A program made the translations under genes and the position numbers. 64,000 nt of DNA, from NCBI GenBank assembly GCA_013350335.1, contig CM023536.1, positions 44,772,314 to 44,836,313 of the forward strand, given 5' to 3'. Below the pieces are notes generated by a model. The model was not told where the DNA came from. It saw only the letters and a program-made list of their open reading frames with translations, and did no database searches. Of the stretch, positions 11,143 to 21,119 are shown piece after piece. The first letter of the stretch is position 1, and each line of letters opens with the position of its first letter. This stretch comes from Chimonanthus salicifolius (lineage: Eukaryota; Streptophyta; Magnoliopsida; Laurales; Calycanthaceae).

Positions 11143-13358
11143 ATGGATTGTGAAAATGATGAGATTGTTGAGAATGATATTGTTGACAATGAGTTTGTTG
11201 AGAGGTGTTTTTCAAGTCGTGATGATTTAGTGAAGCATGTTAAGGAGGTTTGCACTGCGCAAGGATTTGTAGCTACCATTAAGAGGTCATGCAATAGAAG
11301 CAATGTAGTTATTTTTGGTTGCGATAGAGGGGGTACATATCGTAGCACAGTTAATTTAAAAGATGACGAGAGGAAGAAGAAAGCATATTCTCGCCTTGTT
11401 AATTGTCCATTTCAAGTGAGAGGGAAACAAATTGTTGATGGGTCATGGAAGTTGACTATAAAAAATGTGGAGCACAATCATGATCTGACGAGCGTATTAG
11501 TAGGTCATCCGAGTACAAGGTGTTTTTCAGATGAGGAGAAGAGAATGATCATTGAAATGTATAACAGCAATGTACCACCCCGACAAATTATGACGACCCT
11601 TCGAAACGAGAATCCAGATATTGGAGTATCATCTAATGATTTGTACAATTTTTTGGCATCGGTTCGAAAAGAGCAACTTAGAGGTCGTACTTCAATTGAA
11701 GCCTTATTAGAAGATCTTCAAGTAGGTGGTTACCAATATTTTCTCAACTATGACAGTCAAGGTCATTTATCTCATCTTCTCTTTGCACATCCACTGTCAG
11801 TTGTACTTATGAAGACCTATAATAATGTATTTCTCATGGATTGCACTTACAAAACCAACAGATATCATATGCCATTGCTTAATATCGTTGGTATCACAAG
11901 TTTCAACAAGACTTTCTACTCATGCTTTGCATTTATGAGGAATGAAAAATTTGAAGATTACGTATGAGCGTTACAGATGTTCAAGAAAGTATTAGGAGTA
12001 AATCATGATCGACAAGTTTTTTTGACAGATAGAGATTTGGCGTTGAAGAATGCCATTGATTCAGAGTTCCCTAATGCTGTACATATCTTTTGTATTTGGC
12101 ACATCAACAAGAATATTCTTGCTCATTGTAAGCCTCTTTTCAATAAAGTGGAAGAATGGAATGCATTTTTGACTCAATGGAATGAATGCGTCGAGTCTCC
12201 ATCCGAAGTTGCATTTAATGAAGCGTTTGAGGCATTCAAACAAGATTTTCGACATTATTCGGATGCAGTGAATTATATAAGACGCACATGGATCCCACAT
12301 AAGAAGCAATTCGTCAAGGCATGGATCGGTTGGAGTTTACACTTTCAAAATGCAGCAACTTCAAGGGTTGAAAGTGCACATTCAGTGTTAAAACGATATA
12401 TAGCTAACTCCACTAGCGATTTATATGTTGTCCGAAGGAAGATATCCCATGCAATTGAAAATCAGTTTCAAGAGTTCAAGATTCAAACGGAGGATGAGAA
12501 AATCCGGTTTGCTCTTACTGTATCGATTCCTTTCTTTGATGAAGTGAACGGCAGAGTATCACAATTTGCATTATCTGAGGTTTACAAGCAATATGTTATG
12601 CTCATAAACATGTCATTTTTACCCAATTGTATACATGAGTTTACAGCTTCTATGGGTTTACCTTGTGCTCACAGAATGCAATTTATGAACAAGTTACATT
12701 TGGATCAGATCCATCCACAATGGAGAATCGATTTGATTTCATTTGACGACTTGAACATTGAAATGAATCGACCCGGAGATGAATTAGATGTACACTGGGA
12801 AACCATTAAGAAAAAATATGGAAAGTTGTCTACATTTGATCAAGATGAGCTCCGAGATCATATCCAAGATCTTGCCAGTGATGAGATGCATATCAGCCAA
12901 CCTATTATGCAGTACAACAGAGGACGTCATCCAGGTTCAAACACCTCAAAGGGTCAAACATCTACAAGACGAGATCCTTCTGCGTTTGGGATTGTAGAGA
13001 ATCAATTGACTGGAAGAAGATGTGGGTTATGCAAAAATATTGGTCATACAAAGAGAACATGTCCGAATAGAAGTGCTGCACAGTCATCCTGCAGTGTAGA
13101 TTTAAATGCTTTACCTCAACCATTTAATGATTATTACCCTGAATCGCAAGCAACGAGTTTGTCTCAATTTTTCGAAGTAAGTTTCGTTTACATAAGATAC
13201 ATATTTACATTTTCATTCATATAGAATAAGGTGAACAATACTAACACGTACTCCTTTTTCCACAGTCGACTGGTTCTTATGGCTTCTATGACGATTCGAC
13301 ATATACCTCTGGTGATGTTAGAGATCCTGACGAATTACAGCATTGGTGGAATCAGTGA
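11143..13358 (+). pseudogene. FAR1/MULE transposase, one premature stop
   Basis: This would bind the TIRs and cut and paste the element. From the ATG at 11143, codons 22-115 form a FAR1-like DNA-binding domain ending in the zinc-ligand pattern VEHNHDL. The DDE catalytic core follows, with D233 (in FLMDCTYKT), D296 (in LTDRDLALKNA) and E410 (in SRVESAHSVLK). Next are a degenerate SWIM motif (GLPCAH) and a zinc knuckle C627-x2-C630-x4-H635-x4-C640. Exon 1 ends at 13176 before a GTAAGT donor; an 89-base intron is followed by exon 2 (13266-13358), 30 codons ending DELQHWWNQ. The single defect is TGA at 11965-11967 (codon 275), where relatives usually have tryptophan after EDYV. The frame is otherwise open for about 708 codons, so inactivation looks recent. 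The ORF upstream of 11143 has no earlier ATG. Confidence 0.85.
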
Positions 13359-13485
13359 TGGATGTCTATCATTTTTTCGTGTATTCAGTTGCAAGAATGT
13401 ATTTCATTTCCAAAAAATTGTATTAATTTCAATTCCGATGTACTGAAGTATGTATTCAAGCAACAATTGTTTTTTAAATGAATCC

Positions 13486-14012
13486 AGCACTGAGTGGTTT
13501 GTTACGAAATACGGGACCCTTGCGTGAGCCTTTCACTAAATATGGGTTTTATGGTTTGTCGCTAAACATGGGACCTTTGAGCGGTATGTCTCTAAATATG
13601 GGACCTTAGAGTGAATTGTCGCTAAACATGACACCTTTGAGTGGTCAGTCAACAAGTATGGGACCTTAGAAATCAGATGGCCTGATTAAAGAAGAGTTTT
13701 AACCATTAGTGAGGAATTTTGTCAAGGAATACTGGATTAAACAAGCATTGGTCGTTTACTCCAGCATTCCTTGACAAATTTTCTCACTAATGGTTAAAAC
13801 TCTTATTTAATCAGGCAATCTGATTTCTAAGGTTACATACTTGTTGACTGACCACTCAAAGGTACCATGTTTAGCGACAATTCACTCTAAGGTCCCATAT
13901 TTAGGGACAAACCGCTCAAAGGTCCCATGTTTAGCGACAAACTATAAAACCCATATTTAGTGTCAGACCACTCAAGGGTCCCATATTTGGTGACAGACCA
14001 TTCACTGCTCCC
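13486..14012. repeat. Foldback between the convergent MULE genes
   Basis: Two inverted arms of about 250 bp (roughly 13486-13736 and 13760-14012) flank a 23-base loop. GTCAAGGAATACTGGA at the inner left end matches TCCAGCATTCCTTGAC at the inner right end. Each arm holds several copies of a degenerate CTAAAYATGGGACCTT word separated by GTCGCTAAA and GAGTGG. The foldback lies between the transposase stop (13358) and the stop of the minus-strand gene (14206). It could be a nested MITE or a structural 3' end shared by both transcripts. No target duplication was found. Confidence 0.8.
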
Positions 14013-14205
14013 ATATTTACTGACATTCAAAGGGTCTCATGTTCATTCAGTTGTTTACAAACAAACCATTCTATTCACCATGTTCATTCAAATAGACGAA
14101 ATAGTTCATAAAAAGAAATCATTCACTATGTTCATTCGAGATTCACAAACGATGTAATAAAAAGAAAACATTCACTATATTGACAAACGATGTTACATAT
14201 GAATA

Positions 14206-15996
14206 TCAAAAGAGTGTATGAGCAGGAGCTGGAGCAGATGTAGAAGCAGGTGCAGATGTAGAAGCTGGGGCAGATGCAGTATGAGGAGGTGCTGGTGCCG
14301 ATGAAGAAGGTACTGGTGCAGGATCAGGAGGTGCTGGTGCCGATGAAGAAGGTACTGCTGCAGGATCAGGAGGTGTTGGTGCCAATGGACGACGTCCAGT
14401 CGCACTATGCTTGGGGACAGTCGAACGCACCTGACGAGTGGGCTCTGTCGGACGAGGATGAATGGGGCCAGACGGAAGAGGCTGAGTGGCGCCAGTCGGA
14501 CGAGACTGTGGGATGTCAGTCGAGAGAGCCTGACTCGTGTCAGTGGACGAAGAGGCTATCCCCCATGATTTCTTTATATTCTTCTCATTTAGCATACATC
14601 TGATGATCCCGGTTCCCGAATCGCGTCCAAGTTGTGAATTTATTCCTCCTTTTTGCAATAAAAGAACAGAGTTTCTCATTAAGTCTACCGTATGAGTCTC
14701 CAAAATATTCAGCCTTCTCATCGTCATTCCTACCAACTCACTATTTTTCTTATCAATTGTGGCATTCATCCTCCCTTCCATCTGAGCCAATTTATCGTCA
14801 ACCAATCCCTCAAGCTTTCCAATCAATCTTCCTTCCATCTCACCTAATTTTTCATCAACCATCCATTCAAGCCTGCCCATAAGCCTTTCTTCAATCTCGG
14901 CAAATTTTACATCAATTTTTTCATTCAATTTTTCTATGCTATCAAGAATCAGCATAGTACTGACTCCTGTATCATGTGCCTCACCACTCCCAACTTCAGG
15001 TGCCTCTGCTCCCTGAACTTCAGGCGCCTCAGTCCCCCCAACTTCAAGTATGTCACCCTCCTCAGGTGCCTCAACCTCAATAGGACGATGTTCTACTTTG
15101 GGAACCCAACGTGCATTGTCGAGTTTGTATCCCATCTTGCCCAAAGTAGACGCATCGAATATATCGGTTTTCTTCATTTCTATTTTCTCATCAGGAGGGA
15201 GGGTGACTCCGCAAAATCGAAACAAGTAAGACAGAAACAAACCATATGGAAGGCTACATTTTCTAATCTTACGAGATGCAGCCATGTGTTTTATTATGAT
15301 GAAGGATATATCAATTTGCTTCCCATTCAAGATGCACCATATCAAGAAACTATCAAAATACGGCACTTGATTACTAAGCCCTTTTCTAGGTAAAATATTT
15401 TTCCTAATAATGTAATATACAATTCGGGCCTCTAGGGTTAGCTCCATAAGCCCGATCTTATCTCCTCTGGCACCATCACTTCGCCCACACAATTGGGTCA
15501 TGGCCTCCGAGGGAACGAATCCGTCAACATCGGTGGGCCATGAATTTGGTTCATATTTCGAAATAGTGGCACTGGGAAACCCAAACATTCTGTCCAATGC
15601 CTCAGTTGAAATATCAATTTCTGTCCCCCTAACTTTGGATTTTATGGAGTGTCTCGCCCGGTCCTCCGACATATTTGCATAAAATTCCTTCACCATTTTT
15701 GGGTAAAAATCTTCTTTGATTCCCAAAAAACCTCCCCATCCAAGTCTGTAAATATACTCATCGATTCTTAATTCAAATGCAGAAAAAAAGCTTAGGTCCA
15801 TGATTTTACCATAAATCATCGGCCGAGAGTACAAATCCTCTCGGTATAGTGTGGCGGCTTCCAAAGACTTGAAGTGGTTCGGGTCGAAGGCCTCTGTCTC
15901 CCTAGGTGGTGTCTCCGTCAATCTCGCTCTTTTCCTTCTAGATGAAGCCGGTACCTTTATCTTTCTCCCTCTCGATGTAGAGGCTTTGGATGCCAT
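14206..15996 (-). CDS. Accessory ORF of the MULE, Transposase_32-like protein
   Basis: An intact 596-codon ORF from the ATG at 15996; an upstream in-frame ATG at 16179 would add 61 arginine/proline-rich residues and is less likely. The N-terminus is basic (RGRKIKVPASSRRKRAR), a plausible nuclear signal. Residues about 35-275 resemble the plant family Transposase_32 (PF20167): EFYANM, then VRGTEIDISTEALDRMFGFP, a later block around ARIVYYIIRKNILP, and an ILNGKQIDISFIIIKHM block. This family is common in plant repeats and its biochemical role is unknown. A glutamate-rich stretch and a coiled coil of KLGEMEGRLIGKLEGLVDDK type follow (about residues 370-440), and the tail is Pro/Ala/Ser repeats (APAPP, PASTSAPA). 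The gene reads inward from the right TIR, opposite the transposase, as mudrB does in MuDR, but it shows no similarity to MURB that I can recognise. Confidence 0.75.
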   Translation of the reverse strand: MASKASTSRGRKIKVPASSRRKRARLTETPPRETEAFDPNHFKSLEAATLYREDLYSRPMIYGKIMDLSFFSAFELRIDEYIYRLGWGGFLGIKEDFYPKMVKEFYANMSEDRARHSIKSKVRGTEIDISTEALDRMFGFPSATISKYEPNSWPTDVDGFVPSEAMTQLCGRSDGARGDKIGLMELTLEARIVYYIIRKNILPRKGLSNQVPYFDSFLIWCILNGKQIDISFIIIKHMAASRKIRKCSLPYGLFLSYLFRFCGVTLPPDEKIEMKKTDIFDASTLGKMGYKLDNARWVPKVEHRPIEVEAPEEGDILEVGGTEAPEVQGAEAPEVGSGEAHDTGVSTMLILDSIEKLNEKIDVKFAEIEERLMGRLEWMVDEKLGEMEGRLIGKLEGLVDDKLAQMEGRMNATIDKKNSELVGMTMRRLNILETHTVDLMRNSVLLLQKGGINSQLGRDSGTGIIRCMLNEKNIKKSWGIASSSTDTSQALSTDIPQSRPTGATQPLPSGPIHPRPTEPTRQVRSTVPKHSATGRRPLAPTPPDPAAVPSSSAPAPPDPAPVPSSSAPAPPHTASAPASTSAPASTSAPAPAHTLF

Positions 15997-16317
15997 GTGA
16001 AGGAGTGGTGTGAAGGAAATCCGGCGAGGAAGACAAAATCTGAGAAAGGCAAGAAAAGGGGGAAGGTTTCCGGAAATCCGGCGAGGAAGATGAATTAAGA
16101 GGGTTTCCGGAGAGGGCAAATCGGAGATCCGAAGATGAAATCGGAGAAAGAAAGGGTTTCCGGAGAGGGCAAATCGCACGATTTGGAGAATCGTGCGCTC
16201 GATTTGGGGAAGAGGAAAGGGTCGATCGATCGTTCGACAAGAAGAAGAGAAAGGGTCTTCGGTTTCGAGGGTTGAATCGCAGGAAAGGGCGAAAGGATCG
16301 ATCGGTTATATATATAT

Positions 16318-17129
16318 CTGATCGATCGATCGCACGATCACAGTGATCGATCGATCGATCTTGCCCTAACCAGAAGATCGATCGATCGATCATATGTGAT
16401 CGTGCGATCGATCTTGAGATGAGAGGTCGACTGTCTGACAGTCGACCTCTCAGTTAAGATCGATCGCACGATCACAGTCATCGATCGATCGATCTTGCCC
16501 TAAACAGAAGATCGATAGCACGATTGTATGTGATCGTGCGATCGATCTTAACTGAGAGCTCGACTGTCAGACAGTCGACCTCTCATCTCAAGATCGATCG
16601 CACGATCACAGTGATCGATCGATCGATCTTGCCCTAAACAGAAGATCGATCGCACGATTGTATGTGATCGTGCGATCGATCTTGAGATGAGAGGTCGACT
16701 GTCTGACAGTCGAGCTCTCAGTTAAGATCGATCGCACGATCACATACAATCGTGCAATCGATCTTTGAATGGGTCACAGTCGATCGCACGATCAGATACA
16801 ATCGTGCGATCGATCTTGGTGGGAGCGGTCGACTGTCAAACCGTCGACGTCTCAGTTAAAATCGATCGCACGATCCCATGGAACCGTGCGATCGACTGAA
16901 ACCCGTGTTATGATCGATCGATCGATTCGAAAATGAACTGTCGAATCGATCGATCGATTGTATACGCCTCAGATCGAGCGTATACGCCTCAGATCGATCG
17001 ATCGACGCGAAATGGCGTTGCAGCACCGATCGCACGATTTCGCGCGGAAAGGGCAGAATGGTAATTTCCACTCAATTTTCGGAAATCAGTGTCTGCTAAC
17101 AGAAAGTGTCGGTGTCTATATTGACACCC
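16318..17129 (-). repeat. MULE right terminal inverted repeat (about 812 bp, expanded)
   Basis: Inverted copy of the left TIR with the same outer sequence. The inner part contains about three copies of a roughly 133-bp module (CGATCG run, TTGCCCTAAACAGAAG linker, 38-base hairpin, GACTGT...ACAGTC spacer), while the left TIR has one. The right TIR is about 266 bases longer, equal to two modules. Spacer orientation alternates between modules. The ORF at 16856-17071 mirrors one in the left TIR and is not a gene. Confidence 0.8.
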
Positions 17130-17137
17130 TTAAATAA

Positions 17138-17261
17138 TTGATGGGCATTACAGTTGTACTGCCCATAAAAGTTATCTGACCATTGCAGCATCACACCTTC
17201 TTGATCTCTCTTTTGTATCCTTAGAGCCCAGTAATGGACAACGATCTTTACACTGGTGTTT

Positions 17262-17293
<32 letters not shown>

Positions 17294-18828
17294 TTTTATT
17301 GTATTTCCCATTTTACATTTAGAAATTGACTCGCCGAATCAGTATTTTTAATATTATAAGGGTTCTTCGAACCGATTAGATAATTTGACGAGCCGATTTC
17401 CAAAAAGAAAATGAAAACACAGTAAAATCCGTGTTTGTATAGACCATCCTCCTTTATGAGGATAGCTGGCCCTCAATAATGTGTGGGTCATCTTTGATTT
17501 TTGAGCTACCATACATGAGTAATAAATGATACTAATCCTGTGATTGCAGGTGAGACTGGATTTAATGTTGAAGATGGGCCATGCAAACCAGTCCTGTTAA
17601 GTCCGTGTTCAATCCATTTGCAAAATTTGGGCCCATTTCTGTTTCTATAGAGATTAGAGAAAAAGAGTGGTGCAATGGACTGTATAAAGTCAGCCCAATT
17701 AGCCCAAAATTAAATGGGCTCCGGCTGGGGTGGGTCATTCCTATCTGCAACCCTACTTGAGAGGACTTCAACAATACTCCATGGGGTCCTGAGGTACATG
17801 CTGCCAGGATTAAAATGGATCTACAGGTGGGCGTCCTCATGGATAGGGAAATTACCAATGACAGTGATATTCTTTTTCGTCACATAGGTAATAATAACAA
17901 GTGCACCAAAAGTACAGGTCTTCAATATCTCTTGTCATTAGAAACATTGGAATCTTGATGTAGCCTAGTTTTAAAGAAAACCAAAGAAGATCCGGCCACA
18001 AGTTATGGGTTTAGCCAATGGCTCTAATTGAAAAAATTAGAGATTAGATCCAATGACTTGAAAAAAGAAAATTTTGAATCGGTAAAAAATCAAAGCTAGA
18101 GATAGAAGGAAATTGAATCTGATCATCCAAACACTAATCTCAATTTGACCCAATTTTATGACTCAAATTAATAAGAGGAACAAATGAAATTTCACTTACA
18201 AAGAAATAATCAAGGGCCTTAATCTCACTCAGGTCACAATTTACACCAGAATAACTTTGACTTAGGCTTCAATTCAATTAAAATTCACACAAATTAATTA
18301 TGCTTTAATTAATTTTAAATGCTGACATAAATTCAAAAGTCCTAATAGCATTAATCGAATAATGCAAGCATAAATTAATTAAATATAAATTAAATTAAAC
18401 ACAAAACTCACTATTTTTCAGATAGACAAGCAAACTTTGCTTATTATATTCAACCAAAATTCGATGTGCTACAATGGTGTATCCAAGGCCTCAAATTATG
18501 GATGTCCTAAGAAGACGAAAATTTGAATCTAAGATCCAAGTTTCAAATCTTGCCATGAGGTCCATCAATTTTGGATCTATTACATTCAAATGCCCAATCA
18601 TGTCTAGCCATATGGCTTTATTAAATCATGACTTCTAATGCCTAATCATGTCTAGTCATTTAGCTTTATTACATCACGAAATAAAATAACAAATCTGAGA
18701 AATGTGGGCGACCAAGTCTTACTATAATTGTGTCAAATTTTGTAGATCTAAGAATCATTCCAAGCATTGTCGAACCTTCAATCCAAATTCTTCTTGTTTT
18801 CTTGCAAGTTACAATAGCGAAGCTATCT
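17138..18828. other. Intergenic sequence without genes
   Basis: No supported gene. A (TA)n tract lies at about 17264-17291. The 98-codon minus-strand ORF at 17562-17858 has no recognisable features. Confidence 0.5.
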
Positions 18829-19330
18829 TTTTTTTTTTTTTTTTTAGCATGAAAGGTAAGTATAATTCACACAAAAAGAAGAAAACAAACAAGCCCTGAG
18901 ATAGAAAATTAACCAAAGCCCAGGCCAGGCAAGGGAAACCAGAATAAGGCCTCAAAATTAAGGCCAACAGAACACGCAGGCCCAACCAGGCTGAGGCACA
19001 AGAAAAACACACAAATGCTAGGAAAATCAGTTCCTCACCCCATGAGGAGGGACACAACTGTTAGGAAAAACTTCATTTAACAGCTGAAGGTAATTGACAT
19101 GAAAGGTAGATAATTTCTTGGAAGGACAGCTTAGCCAATCAAGACCCACAAGATCCAAATTGTTTTTCATTTTGTGGAGGCGTTTCCCAATACGAATGCC
19201 ATCGTTGCTAAGGAAAATGGCGGCAAGAAGGAAGAAATCATTTCCCAACTTAGTGCAGTGCAGCAGCAGGCAGTGGGATAATGGCTTGAATTGACTAGGA
19301 GGGTCAGGAGGCTTTGGATAGACCTTGCTG
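18829..19330 (-). mobile_element. 5'-truncated poly-A retrosequence, probably LINE 3' end
   Basis: The plus-strand poly-T at 18829-18845 is a poly-A tail on the minus strand. Just upstream of it on that strand is a T-rich 3' UTR ending CTTACCTTTCATGC, a type of ending common in plant L1 LINEs. A 73-codon minus-strand ORF (19027-19248) may be the end of the coding part, but its sequence is not diagnostic. The 5' boundary near 19330 is a guess. Confidence 0.45.
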
Positions 19331-20378
19331 GACTTGCAATAGTTGTCTTAGTCCATTAATGAGTAGTTTGATGGATTGCAATAGTTGTCCGTTAATGAAA
19401 TGGTTTGTATCATTCAAATTGTGTTATTTTTAGCACAGGCCTATATATATAGTAGCACTATTCAAATAGCCAACCCCAAATGATAGAATGAAGCTTCAAA
19501 GGTAATGATAAAAATTGGTGGGCCTCAAGAGAACTAGCAATAATTTGTTAAATACAACTAAATTATTATTAATAATGTCCATTAAATGTAATAGAAGTAA
19601 TTCAAATGAATCTTAAATTAAAATTATTTATTAAATAAAATAAGTGATCATATGATAAATTAAACTTTTATAGTAGTGTGTTAATCATCAATTAAAATGT
19701 ATTTGATATAAATTTCTAAAAAATAATAAACTATTTTAATCAGTATATGAAAATTGAAGGAAAATAACCTTTTATGAAAACAAAAGTATTTACGGAAAGG
19801 TATAGTAAATTTAACAACAACAAAAATATATAACTTTATCACAACAACAAAGGAGTTAAATTATAAAATTACATTTCTTCTTGTAACATGTAATAATTTA
19901 ATAATAAAATAATGTCATATTTGAATATGACAATTCATAATAATGATTTATTTTCTTTTATGGTGTATTTGCATTGTATTGAGATGGATAACCTGTAGAA
20001 AATATTGAATTAATTTAAAATGAATAAATGAAAAGTACAATATGTTATTTATTATTTCAAAGTAATCTACTGCTTCATTTGTAGAATAATAAAAGATAAT
20101 CTAAAGAAGTTACAAATTTAAAATGGCATTGTGGCTAATTTCAACTTTTAAATAATACAATTATATTTTTAAGTAGATCCATATTTTTCTGAAAAAAATA
20201 TTTTTGACTAAATTTTTTGCTTATCAAAGAACAATAGATTATAGAAGATTAACAATTGGACTGGTGGACAATACTTTTGAATCATCGAACACATCCAATA
20301 AAATTTAAAATGTCCAAATAATTTAATTATTTTTTCTGCATTTTTTCTAAATGTCTTAAACAACTTATTTACAGAATT
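19331..20378. other. Very AT-rich intergenic sequence
   Basis: Low-complexity AT-rich DNA with no credible ORF and no clear repeat boundary. Confidence 0.5.
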
Positions 20379-21119
20379 GTAACATCCTATCTCGCTATGG
20401 GCATGTTACCACCGATACAAACCCCCAAAATAGTATAAACACTATATTGGTTTTTTTTTTTTCTATCTTACCGCAAACAACCCTCAATAAATGAAACAAC
20501 TAAAATACCAACATGGCATAACCAACAAAGCAATGTAAATCTCAAGCTATTATAGTTATCCATCAAAACAAGTAACAATTGAAAACAAATACAAATGTTC
20601 TCTCAAAGGAATGCATAAAGTAAATCTAATTATCCACAACTGTTACTGCCTAATCTCAAAGGAATGCAAGGCAAGGGGTGAGCTTAACATGCTCAATAAG
20701 AGTAACATATATATCACATACTGATTTGTAATATGTTCGACGCCCCTACTCGCTCCCATTTGGATGGAGGAGCGGGACTCGAATTTAGGATTGTCTTCCG
20801 GCAACACACAAACACAAAATGGAATAAGGGACTGAGACAATATATATTTTTTTAACGTGGTAAACCCACTGAATGGGGAAATCTCCACGTGCCAATCTAG
20901 GCAAAAAGATCCACTATGAATTGAGTTTTTACAAACATACAAGATAAACATAGGCTTTGGAGAAAAATCAGAGATAAAATAGTCCAATTCAATCAACTGA
21001 ATACCAAGATTCAGTTGACTGAATCCTAGCCAGATCTGAATCTGTGCTTGGCCAGTATGTTTTTCAGTCAGCTGAATTGTTCTCAGATTTACTTCAGCGC
21101 TGGTCTTTTCCCTCTCCAT
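20379..21119 (-). mobile_element. LTR-like fragment, interrupted by the hAT insertion
   Basis: Starts TGTAACATCCTATCTCGC, the typical end of a reverse-oriented plant LTR. It includes TTTAACGTGGTAAACCCAC and several CAGTTGACTGAA-type words near 21000-21080, seen also in the LTR-like fragment at 33.4 kb. The hAT element at 21120 interrupts it, and related sequence may resume at 22930. No paired end or duplication was found, and this may be more than one old insertion. Confidence 0.4.

Larger units (their letters stand above)
10208..17129. mobile_element. Two-gene Mutator-like transposable element (MULE)
   Basis: The 6.92-kb element has long inverted ends: the left reads GGGTGGCAATATAGACACC and the right, reversed, GGGTGTCAATATAGACACC. 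It is flanked by TTAAATAA at 10200-10207 and 17130-17137 (8 bp perfect; 9 bp with one mismatch), in the 8-10 bp range of Mutator-type insertions. It holds a FAR1-type MULE transposase on the plus strand and a second long ORF on the minus strand, each reading inward from its TIR, with a foldback between their 3' ends. Maize MuDR has the same plan of two convergent genes. The transposase has one stop codon, so the copy is probably not autonomous now, although the two TIRs remain very similar. Confidence 0.9.

Noticed and set aside
16318..16860. Regular short repeats with spacers, looking like a CRISPR array
   Set aside because: The repeats are palindromes within a transposon TIR of a plant genome, spacers are repeated rather than unique, and no cas genes occur.
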